This document shows positions 12,580 to 22,268 of a DNA stretch of 64,000 bases, piece after piece. How positions within the stretch are numbered: the first letter of the stretch is position 1; every line of letters begins with the position of its first letter. This DNA is from Excoecaria cochinchinensis (lineage: Eukaryota; Streptophyta; Magnoliopsida; Malpighiales; Euphorbiaceae). The stretch lies in the NCBI GenBank assembly GCA_947683425.1, contig CANTUQ010000038.1, positions 62,001 through 126,000 on the forward strand, written 5' to 3'. The notes beneath the pieces were generated by a model. That model did no database searches. It was not told where the DNA came from and saw only the letters and a program-made list of their open reading frames with translations. A program made the position numbers and the translations under genes.

Positions 12580-12806
12580 CGGTCATAGGCCAATATGCAA
12601 TCTTATGCAGCGGCCCCGGGCCAATATGCAATTTTATGCATCGGCCACTGGCCAACGTGTAATTTTATGCAGCGGCCACTGGCCACCATGCAATTTTATG
12701 CAGCGGCCAATTTTATGCAGTGGCCACTGGCCACCATGCAATTTTATACAGCGGCCACTGGCCACCATGTAATTTTATGCACCATGCAATTTTATACAAT
12801 GGCCTA
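12580..12806 (+). repeat. 31-bp GGCC-rich minisatellite
   Basis: About eight units of roughly 31 bp, several shortened to 14-17 bp, with core GCGGCCACTGGCCACCATGC followed by AATTTTAT. The same unit appears, inverted, about 2.5 times at 15930-16016, so it belongs to the Tat element between integrase and the 3' LTR. It ends directly at the truncated LTR. Confidence 0.9.
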
Positions 12807-13263
12807 GTTCGTCTTTATCTGGAGAGGGAGGAGCCGACCGATCGGATGAGAATGACCCTACAAGAAAGAATGCCCGGTTGGACCAGGCGTAAGCACTCCG
12901 AAGCTTAAGTTAGTAGCTTAGAGAGAGAAAGTGCTTAGAGAGAGAGTGCTGAGGATTCAATACCTGGCGCCATCGTTGGCTGGGCTATTTATAAGAGATG
13001 GCTGAGGGGCACTTAAGTGCCTAGGGAAGTGACTACTGGCAGCCAGAGTAGGTTTTCGGCGAGGTGACAGGGAGCAGGTGGCTGATGTGGGCACTGCCTA
13101 GTGTCAGACGACTGATGGGACTGGCTGTCACATTGTTCGATCGGCTGGGTGTGCTGTCTAGGAGCTCGTGCCTATTCACTCTTGGCTCTTGGGCCTTGGG
13201 CCTTGCCGGTCCACTGGGCCGACTAGATGGGCTTTGGTGCAAATGATATTTGCTGGGTTATCA
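12807..13263 (-). mobile_element. 3' LTR of the reverse Tat/gypsy element, terminus lost
   Basis: Read on the minus strand, the LTR begins TGATAACCCAGCAAATATC at 13263 and runs to about 12807, where it stops at GAACTAGG. The other two LTRs continue a further 8 bases to CTTTATCA. The LTR therefore lacks its terminal bases and joins the forward element's minisatellite directly, with no target-site duplication. On the internal side, 13264-13280 is a purine tract (GAGGGGGGACAAG on the minus strand), the expected polypurine tract. Confidence 0.85.
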
Positions 13264-13920
13264 CTTGTCCCCCCTCAACAGGTCCAATCGGTCGTAAATT
13301 CGCCTTTGAAGTCCCGTTCGGATGGAAACTGCTTTGAGTTGTTTCAATCCGCGAGTGTCTGTTGGCGGGATTTTGAATTTTAAAAGGCGGTCATCTGAAA
13401 GGACGCGCCTGCTTGTACAGTTGTTTTTATTAACTGCTGCGCGTGCACCGAGGGTGACGCTTCGTTCTTCGCGTAGCCATAGTTCCTTTAACACGTGGCA
13501 TTGTTCCAGTGATGAGACTGTTGGGATGTTCCAGAAGCTTTGGGCTAAAAATAGGCACTTTCTGAAACTTTCTTCCTTTTACTTTTTGCAATCTGTAGCG
13601 AAATTCTGCGAAAATTTCTTCTCGGTGCTCGTACTTCAACAATCCTCTTGTTTTTTCCCGCGATTTTCTCAAGCCTTCTCTGATTGAGTAAGTGATTCTT
13701 TTCCCTTTATTTTCCCCTGGTTTTTCATTTCTTATCTGCACTCATCCCTTCAGGAGTTGGGGGCTTGCGCGTTTCTCTTCTCATTTCGAAAGGTGGCTCC
13801 CGGCAATGATGCCGCCTTGGATAGGAGCTTTTCTTGTTCCCATTGTCGCAGCTTCATTTTACGCGCATGATGAGCTGCCATCATGGAACTCATCCCGTTT
13901 GTTGTTTGTCCACAGCTGAA
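13264..13920 (+). promoter_or_regulatory. Probable leader of the antisense ORF in the Tat element
   Basis: No protein is supported here. In the plus direction, just before the antisense ORF start, a GTAAGTG donor at 13688 and a TTTGTCCACAG acceptor ending at 13915 would form a 228-bp leader intron. The promoter itself is not identifiable by eye. This is inference from splice-site context. Confidence 0.4.
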
Positions 13921-15648
13921 ATGGCCGGTGAAAAGGATTTAAAGCAGGTACTCGCCGAGCGAGCTTGGCTGAAACACGAGGCTGAACTGAAGGCCAAGGA
14001 GGAGAGGAAATAACGGAGACTCGCTACCGTCGAAGAACTCGCAATGGCCCGGGGATCGACGAGTGCTCCAATTCACGTCGTGCCCTTATCGACTGTGCTC
14101 CAGGAATTGCATCCGCTACGACCCCATCCCTTCGGCCTTCTGTGAGCGCTGTTGACCCCTCGGGGTCTCGATAGAAAAGGGAGATCTGCCGACCTCCATT
14201 GATTCTTCCGATCGAGTCTTCTGACGATGAAGAGGCGGTCAGGGCTTCCTTCCCTTCTGCTGCTGACGCCTCGGGGGAGGGAAACCAGGAGAGGGAGCCC
14301 CGTCAGAATGAACCCGCCCCTGAGGGGGCTGGAAGGGGTGCCTTGGCTATTACCAGATCCGAGGGCCTCCATCATGGTGAGCCAAATCGGCGATCCGGCA
14401 AGCGCTCTGCCCATTTCAGGGAGTTTTCAGAGCAGAACTTTGGCAGGGATTGGTCTTCAAGCCAAGTGGCGAGCTTTATCTTTTGGGGTCTGCTACGAGA
14501 CAGTGATCACAGGGAGATTGCGGACACTAGCCAGCCTACCAGGGAATGCAATCTGATTAACCAGCAGCTACTAGATGTAAGATTTCGCTGTTCCCTGTCT
14601 TTTCGAATTGTTGGTATCCCCAAAGACTTGGCTCGTTCTTATTTCCTTTCTTCGCTCTCTCTCTCTCTCTCCCTTGTTTCTCCTTCTCCCTCTCTCTTTC
14701 TTTCCTTCTTTTTTTTAGGTAGCCCAGAGGACTCAACGGCTCAACCCTATGGCCGGAGTTTGGAAGGGGAGGGCAGAGGATGGCGCTAAGGCCAGGGCAG
14801 AGGTGAACTCCCGCTATGAGGCCGCTTATAAGGATGTCATCATGCTTCGGTCGGAGGTAGCCGACTTACGAAAGGAGTGTGCCGCCCTTCTTTCGAAGGC
14901 ACAGGTGACGAAGGGGGAGGCCGCTCGGGGTGCCCAGGAGCTGGGGTAATGCCGAGCTGAGGTGGACCAACTGAAGGGCGATGCTGCTCGCCTGGCCATC
15001 GACGGTGCTTGGTGCCGGAGGCTAGAACGGCGGGTGAATATGCTGGACACCGCGTGCCAGGAGCTGAGTGGGGAGAATGCAAAGCTCAAACTAGAGCAGG
15101 CGAGACTCAGGGTGGAGAGAGACCAAGTTCTGACCGAATGCATTCAATTGAGCGCCGAACGGGAGGCACTGAGGGTGTCCGTGCAGGAGAGGGAAGCAAC
15201 CTGGAAGGTCAAACTTGACGCGGAGCTTGCCTCTCAAAGGGACCAACTTCTCGATGAGTTAGCGGAAGCGCAGGCAGGGTTGCTTTCACGCCTAATCTGC
15301 GAGGCTGAAAAGCGCTTCCTTGATGCCGACTTTGGTTGGATGGGGAATCCCGCAGCCCTGCCCGATCCTCCTGCCAGCGATAACGAGGAGGGAAACCAGA
15401 GGGAGAGAACTTCCGAGAGGGGACACTCGCCGACAGGGACTACCCGACTTTCGCCTCCTGGAGCGGGAACCGAGTGTCATCCACCCATGGGGCCTGTCTC
15501 CGAGGGGGAAGTCGTGGCCCAGCAAGTTGCTCTCGGCCCCTCTCAGGCCGCCGATGGTCCACAGACTGCTGGGGTTCGAAACTCGGAGCTTTTTGAAGGT
15601 CGTCCCCAATCTCCTGTTAAATTAATAACTGTAAATGTAGAGGATTAG
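13921..15648 (+). pseudogene. Antisense coiled-coil ORF (aORF) of the Tat element, spliced, decayed
   Basis: This ORF runs opposite to gag-pol, between integrase and the 3' LTR. The start is ATG at 13921 (MAGEKDLKQVLAERAWLKHE). An in-frame stop occurs after about 30 codons and a frame change near 14200; the reading then continues through an acidic Ser/Glu-rich section to LINQQLLD. A 142-bp pyrimidine-rich intron (14577-14718, GTAAG...TTTTTTTTAG, phase 0) follows. The next exon encodes a long coiled coil rich in Ala, Glu, Arg and Leu, broken by a single TAA at 14947-14949; the same frame resumes at once and runs to TAG at 15646-15648. AATAAA lies at 15731-15736. Extra antisense ORFs are known from Tat-lineage elements, but their function is not established. 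This copy cannot make a full protein. Confidence 0.75.
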
Positions 15649-15929
15649 TACGGTAGATTAGATTAACTTTCGCCTTTCATTCTTAATTCTTGTAACAATC
15701 ATCACAAATTGCATGTACGAGAATTATTTCAATAAAATTGCATTTTCTTTTTTGTGAAGTGTTGTGATTCATGTTTATTTAGATTAAGGACTTCAACAAT
15801 CGCCTGGGTTCTATTGGCATAACAGAGCTATTTATAGTCTTTAAAGCCGCATAAGCTTTGCGGATACTTCCTGAATTAAAGGGAACTCAGCAGCTGGCTT
15901 ACTCAGCCTAAATCCTGCGATGAAGTTGT
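15649..15929 (+). terminator. Downstream region of the antisense ORF with poly(A) signal
   Basis: AATAAA occurs at 15731-15736, 83 bp after the aORF stop, followed by a T-rich stretch. It fits a plant polyadenylation region for the plus-strand transcript. No other feature is seen. Confidence 0.5.
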
Positions 15930-16016
15930 ACGGTGGCCGGTTAGCGTTGCATGGTGGCCAGTGGCCGCTGCATAAAATTGCATGGTGGCCAGTGGCCGCT
16001 GCATAAAATTGCATGG
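15930..16016 (-). repeat. Inverted short copy of the 31-bp minisatellite
   Basis: About 2.5 units of TGCATGGTGGCCAGTGGCCG-type sequence, the reverse complement of the array at 12580-12806. It marks the equivalent internal position in the reverse Tat element. Confidence 0.9.
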
Positions 16017-16326
16017 TGTCTTCAAGCTTTTCGATCGTCACCTTCTTGTCATACGATGTCGGTCATTTCCGTATCTTTGGACCGGGACTATGGCTGATCC
16101 TAACGGAAAAGCCGTCGAGCGCACAACCGTTTCCATATTTTGGGACCGGGAGAGATGTCGGTCCTAATGGATTAGCCTTGTGCTTCAAGGGGTAAAGGCG
16201 ATTTTCGCGCTTTCCACCTGGGACAAACATCAAACCTAGCACACAGATCATATTATGCATATGTTGAATAAATCAAGGAAAAAAGCTTCCTTATTAATTA
16301 AAAAATTGATAAGTGTGGATACATCA
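16017..16326 (-). other. Non-coding spacer downstream of the Tat integrase
   Basis: This spacer between integrase and minisatellite contains repeated phrases such as GGACCGGGA and GATGTCGGTC, but no protein. Confidence 0.5.
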
Positions 16327-19300
16327 TTATAAATAGTACTTTTTAAGTACTTCCACATTCCAGCTTCTGGGCACGTCCTGCCCTTCGACGGTCCGGAGCC
16401 TGTACGTGCTTGGGCTAAGGACCTTGGAGACCTCATAGGGCCCTTCCCAATTCGGTATTAGCTTACCGACCCCGGCGTTCCCCGAGCCTATGTCTGCCTT
16501 TCTAAGCATGAGATCGCCGACATTAAAGGCTCTCGACCTTACCCTGGCATTGTGGTATCTAGTGACCCTCTGCTTGTACGCGGCTATTTCAGTATAGGCA
16601 TCCTCTCTCCTCTCTTCTGCAAGGTCCAGATCCTGGCACCTCTCCTGAGCGTTGGCCTGCTCAGCATAGAGTGCCGATCGGTAAGACGGGAGTCCGACCT
16701 CTACTGGTATCATTGCTTCGGAGCCATAGACGAGAGAGAATGACGTCTGATGAGTGCCTGCCCTTGGCGATGTTCTATACTATCACAAGACACTTTGCAG
16801 CTCCTCGGTCCAGTTACCTTTTGCCTTGCCCAGTTGCTTTTTCAACCCTTCCACAATGGTCCGGTTAGAGACCTCGGTCATTCCATTTCTTTGGGGATGA
16901 GCGACTGATGTGAACCTCAAATTGATATTTAGGCCTTGGAAAAAATTTCTGAAGGTGGAGCTGTCGAACTGTTTGCCGTTATCTGCAATAAAAGCATTGG
17001 GCAGGCCATACCTGCAGATGATGTTCTTCCACGTGAAGTTCTTGACCCTCTCAGCCGTGATGGTGGCCACGGGCTCGACTTCAATCCATTTGGAGAAATG
17101 GTCGACTGCCACTATAAGGAACTTCATCTGCTTTTTGCCTAGGGGAAAGGGTCCCAGGATATCGAGGCCCCACTGATCGAATGGTCAGGTGACTCTGATC
17201 GATTGCTGGTCTGCAGCATGCTGTCATATGATCCTCCCATGCATCTGGCACTGCGGGCATCTTCGCGCCCTTTCTTGGGCTTCTTTGAGCATACTAGGCC
17301 AGTAGTAGCCTGTTTGGAGGGCTTTCCTGGCCATAGCTTTGCTTGCCTCATGGGCACCGCAGATGCCTTCATGGAGCTCCCTGAGGATATAGTCTCTTTC
17401 TTCCTCCGTCACGCATTTGAGCCAGGGATAACTGAAGGCTTTTTTATACAAATCGCCGTTAATAATGGAGTAATTAAGGGATTTTCGTGATACCTTTCGA
17501 GCTTCGTCTTTGTCCTCGGGCAGTTGACCCATTTGTATGTACCGCTTAATTGGACTCATCCAGGTTTCATCCCCTTGATCAATCTCCATTATCTCAGGCT
17601 TGTCTAGGGAGGAGGAAGCTTGGTCGAGAATGGCAATGTCTTCCTCCACTACCATCTGCTCGGAGGCGGATATCTTCGCTAGCCGATCGGCCTCTGATGT
17701 TTGGTCTCGCGATACCTTCTGTAGGTCCCATTCGGAGCCCGCTTCCTCGAGTGTTCTGAGGGCAGCCTTGACCTTTGCTAAGTATTGGACCATAGCAGTT
17801 TCCTTTGCTCCGAAAGTACCCAAAAATTGGCTGGTGACAAGCTGGGAGTCACTTTGGATGAGCACCGATTCCGGTCGGATAGCGTGGAGCAGCCTCAAAC
17901 CTTGGAGGAGCGCTTTATTTTCTGCAACATTGTTAGAAGCTTTGAAATTAAGCTTTATGGCGTACCTTATTGTGATGCCCAGAGGGTCCTTTATCACTAT
18001 GCCGACCCCTCCTCGAGCGTCATTCGTGGCTCCATCCACTGTCATTTCCTAGAGTCGCCGTTTGGGTTGACTTTGCGTTTCTTCGCCGGTGAATTCGGCG
18101 ATAAAATCAGCTAAGGCTTCTGCCTTTATCGCCTTTTTGGGTTCATACCTTACGTCCCAAGATTGCAGCTTGATCGCCCAGCCGACCATTTTGCCTTCCA
18201 GATCAGGGGTCTATAGGATTCTTCTAAGCGGTTAGCCCGATCGGACGACGATGGTGTGCGCCTCAAAGTACGGTCTTAATTTTCTTGCACACATCATAAG
18301 GGCGATAATGAGCTGCTCGACCGGTCCTCTTTTCAAATCTGCACCTTTGAGCACCTCACTGACATCGTATACAGGCAGCTGCTGCGTTCCTTCCTCGCGA
18401 ACCAAGGCACCTGCAACAGCTTCCCCAGAGGTAGATAAATAGAGGTATAGGTTCTCACCTGGTATTGGCCGGCTACATAGCGGTGGATTGGTGAGGAAAG
18501 CTTTCAACTCTTCAAAGGCTTGTTGGCAGTCTTCCCCCCAAACGAAAGTCTCGCTCTTTCTCATCTTTTTGAAGAAGGGGGTGCACCGCTTAGCCGAGGA
18601 GGATATGAATCTTCCTAGGGCAGTAATCCTCCCATTCAGCTTCTGAATGTCCTTCACACTCCTGGGGGGATGCATCTCAAGGATGGCTTCAATCTTTTCT
18701 GGGTTAGCTTCGATTCCTCTTTGGGAGACCAGGAACCCTAGGAATTTCCCTGATGGTACCCCGAAAACACACTTCTCAGGGTTGAGCTTCATTTGGAACT
18801 TGTTTAAAGTGTCGAAGACCTTTGCCAGTTCGGCGGGGTGCTCCTCAGGGCTTCGGCTCTCCACATACACCTCGACATTTTTTCTGATCTGGTCTTTGAA
18901 GATTTTATTCATGAGGCGCTGATATATGGCTCCAGCATTTTTCAGACCGAACGGCATTACCCTGTAGCAGAAGGTTTCGTCGTCCGTGATGAAGCTAGTC
19001 TTCTTCTGATCGGTAAGCCACATTAGGATCTGGTGATAGCCAACATAGGCGTCAAGAAGAGAGTAAATGGCATGACCCGCGGTGGCATCTACCAACTGGT
19101 CTATGCTTGGCATGGTGTAGCTATCTTTGGGGCTTGCTTTATTGAGATCGGTGAAATCCACACACATCCACAGCTTCCCTGATTTTTTCTTGACCAAAAC
19201 TACGTTGGCTAGCCATTCGGGATAGTCTACCTCTCGGATTGTTCCGGTCCTTAGTAGCCTATCCACTTCCTCCGAAATGAATTTCCTCCGGTCAATGGCA

Positions 19301-19365
19301 TGTCTTCTAAGCTTTTGCCGAACCGGTGGATGATTCGGGTCCACGTTTAGCTTTTGGGTGATCAT
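16327..19365 (-). pseudogene. Reverse Tat/gypsy pol: reverse transcriptase, RNase H, second RNase H-like domain, integrase
   Basis: Segments in minus-strand order: 19365-18232 is RT plus the first RNase H (FTDLNKASPKDSYTMPSID, MPFGLKNAG). 18045-17224 is a second RNase H-like domain (DGATNDARGGVGIV, ASNNVAENKALLQGL), then the integrase zinc finger ending CPQCQMHG. 17127-16783 is the integrase core with ADNGKQFDSSTF. 16713-16327 is the integrase tail (FNVGDLMLRK, NWEGPYEV). Two RNase H-like domains are typical of the Tat lineage. Stops and frame changes separate the segments. Within the otherwise open RT, the Y-x-D-D box is missing: VEVYV is followed directly by ESRSPEEH, so both catalytic aspartates are gone. 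The element cannot be autonomous. Confidence 0.9.
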
Positions 19366-19808
19366 GTCAGGATCTATGCCAAGGATGTCTTCCGGCCTCT
19401 AGGCGAAAGTCTCTTGATTTATTGTTAAGACTTGTATTATGGGTCTTCAGTCTTTTTATTCATGCTGGTGCTGACTTGGATATTTTTCCCTGTTGCCAAC
19501 GCCTTTGTTTTCGTTTCCTCCGTGAGATCTATTCTGGGCCTTTCTCGCTGCTCAGTTTGTTCCATGTCGGGCTCCACGACTGTTGCTTCCCGCTGCTACT
19601 TTATTGTTGCGGTATAAGTTTCTCAGGACATTCTTTGATCGCCTCTCATGATGGCGACGCCTGATCCGGTCGGAATTTTCATCACCATATAGCGGATGCA
19701 GATAATAGCAGCGGTTTGGGAGAGCAACGGCCTGCCAAATATTGCATTATAAGCAAAAGTTACGTTAATAACCATGAAAGTTACCTTACACGAATGGGCA
19801 ATCGCTTC

Positions 19809-21821
19809 CTAGCCCAGTTCGATGGGGAGCTCTATTGATCCGACTACCGGGACATTAACGTTATTGAATCCGGTAAGTGGTGTGGCAGCCGGTTTCAATC
19901 CACCCATCGACAGTCCCATCGCTCGGTAGGCCTGTAAGGTGAGGATGTTAACAGCGCTACCGTCGTCTACCAAAATTCTTTCGACATTGAAATTATTGAT
20001 CCTAGCTCTCACGACGAGAGCGTCTTCATGCGGGAGCCTGAGGTCTCGCGCGTCTTTTCTAGATATGGTGACTTCGACAAGTCGCTCGGCATGATGAGAG
20101 ACGTAGGTGCCCTTCCCCTTTCTGTTCCTGGATGAAACCTCTTGGCAGGTCGATCCCTGTGCAATCACATTTATGACCCTGGTATAAGGTCTGCCGGGAT
20201 CGGCGCTTTTCGGGTTCCCGCATTCGCCTCCATCTGAATCAGGGTCATCTTTGTATAGTTTCGTCCGTCTGCAGGAGTCATCCCCTCTGGCAGGGCCTAC
20301 GAACTTTTTGAGGGATCCACGGCGTATCAGCCTTTCGATCTCCCTCTTTAGTGAGGTGCATTCGTCGGTCAAATGATCGATGTCTCTGTGGAACTCGCAA
20401 TATTTGCTAGGGTCTCTCGTAGCCCTGCTGCTCTCGGACAGCTGCCTTGGCTAGTTGACTTCGCCGTGTTATTCTTTTATCCACATCAACACTGTGGACG
20501 GAGCGGTGTTGAGGGTAGTGAATGCTCTATCAGTCCGATCGTCCGATCCCCTCCTTTTTCCTGAATTTCAGGAACCGAATCCTCGTTCTGGGCTTTTTGC
20601 CATTCGATCGGATGCAGAAGCTCTGGTGAAGGAGTGACTGTCTGGGTATTGCAGCCGGTCCGTGACGTGAGTCCTTCTTCCCCTACTGGACCTAAGAGCA
20701 TCGTCGAGCCGAATGTATTGTCTGGCTCTCTCCATGAGCTCGGCGAAGCTGGTCGGGGGACTCGTTATCAAGGACTCAAACAAAGGACAGTCAGTGATGC
20801 CCCCAGACAAGGCATTAGTTGTCATTTCGACACTGACGTTTTTCACCTTTGCCATGGTGGACTGAAACCTGTCAATGTAGTCTCGTAGACTTTCATCGGA
20901 TCTTTGGTACAAATTACAGAGGTCATTCACCGTCTTCGGTGCGCGCTTTTGTACAATGAATCTCGTGGTGAATAGCTCCTTTAGCTGTCGAAAAGAGGTG
21001 ATTGATCTCTGGGGCAGCTCATGAAACCATGTTAGAGCGTCTCCGCCCAGGGTGGTGGGGAAAACCCTGCAAGCCACCCTCTCATCATAAGTGTACACCT
21101 ACACTTTGGTCAGGTACTCAACTAGGTGGGTGATAGGATCAGTTTTACCTGTATACCTATCCATGACCACATCTCTTCACTTAGGGGGCAGCTCAGAGTC
21201 AGTGATCTCCCTGCAAAACGGGGAAGCTGTGTTGCCACATGTATTTCCCTCGAAACTTCCCTTTTTAGAGGTGAGGAAGCCGAGTCATTTGAGTTTCTGC
21301 TTGAGTCGCTGATCCTCTTTGCTCAATGTCGTGGCAGTGGACTCACTTGTGTGCTTTTTTGAACGACTGCGGCTTGGGGTGCACATGTAGGATAAATCGT
21401 CTCCTATGGACGGGGTGCCCGACTTGCCGCCAAAGGGAGAGCTCAAGCACGCAAACATCATCTGCTTGCCTTTATCATACCTTTTTGGGGTTCTGACTGT
21501 GTCTTTATGATTTTTTCGGGCCCGCGACTCGTTGATAATGATTCCCTGGGTTCTCCTCCTTCTGAAGTCTTCGTCCACGAGGCAATCCTCATGAGCTCTT
21601 TCAGAAGTCTCAGGCATTTTGCCCTTCTTCAATGTTTGAGCGATGTTCTTGGTGAAATCGATGGGGATAGCGCGAACGTCCCTAATGGTAACGGGGGTAT
21701 CCTAAGGCTGCTTTGCGGCTGCGCCATAAAAAGCAGGAAGGAGATTAGTTCTTGCAGGGGATCTGACGGGCCGTGAGGTACCTGACCTGGCACGATCACC
21801 GCCGTTGTGATCGAAATCCAT
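19809..21821 (-). pseudogene. Reverse Tat/gypsy gag-protease, broken
   Basis: Gag starts at 21821 (MDFDHNGGDRARSGTS), counterpart of MDLDQEGDRCASL in the forward element. Open pieces follow at 21632-21285, 21098-20568 (VFPTTLGGDALTWFHELPQ) and 20372-19809. A C-x2-H-x4-H-x4-C knuckle ends in TDEC near 20365-20410. The protease has ILVDDGSAVNILTL, so the usual DNGS/DSGS reads DDGS. Stops and frameshifts separate the pieces. The 440 bp between this segment and RT (19366-19808) carry only short broken remnants. Confidence 0.85.
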
Positions 21822-21879
21822 GGGGATCATATTCTCATTTGATCGTGAGTTCGACATACCTCTCAACGAAAGCACCAAA
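21822..21879 (-). other. Primer-binding region and gag leader of the reverse Tat element
   Basis: Immediately inside the 5' LTR, the minus strand reads TTTGGTGCTTTCGTTGAGAG from 21879, the expected primer-binding position. I do not assign a particular tRNA. Confidence 0.6.
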
Positions 21880-22268
21880 TGATAAAGGCTATGTCATCTT
21901 TATCTGGAGAGAGAGGAGTCGACCAATCGGATGAGAATGACCCTGCAAGAAAGAATGCCCGGTCGGACCAGGCGTAAGCACTCCGAAGCTTAAGTTAGTA
22001 GCTCAGAGACAGAAAGTGCTTGGAGAGAGAGTGCTGAGGGTTCAATACCTGGTGCCATCATTAGCTGGACTATTTATAAGAGATGGTTGAGGGGCACTTG
22101 AGTGCCTAGGAAAGTGACTACTGGTAGCCAGAGTAGGTTTTCGGCGAGGTGACAGGGAGCAGGTAGCTGATGTGGACGCTGCCTATTGTCAGACGACTGA
22201 TGGGACTGGGTGTCATATCGTCCGATCGGCTGGGTTCGCTGTCTAGGAGCTCATGCCTATTCACTCTT
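21880..22268 (-). mobile_element. 5' LTR of the reverse Tat/gypsy element, internal-side part
   Basis: The minus-strand LTR ends in CTTTATCA at 21880. It is interrupted after 22268 by the Tekay element and resumes at 32216. The five bases 22264-22268 (CTCTT) are the target site duplicated by that insertion. Confidence 0.9.

Noticed and set aside
12595..12908. Open frames over the 31-bp minisatellite
   Set aside because: Open only because the repeat unit happens to lack stops; the protein is a trivial repeat.
14073..14414. Minus-strand frame opposite the antisense ORF
   Set aside because: Shadow of the coding strand; the splice sites and poly(A) signal support the plus strand.
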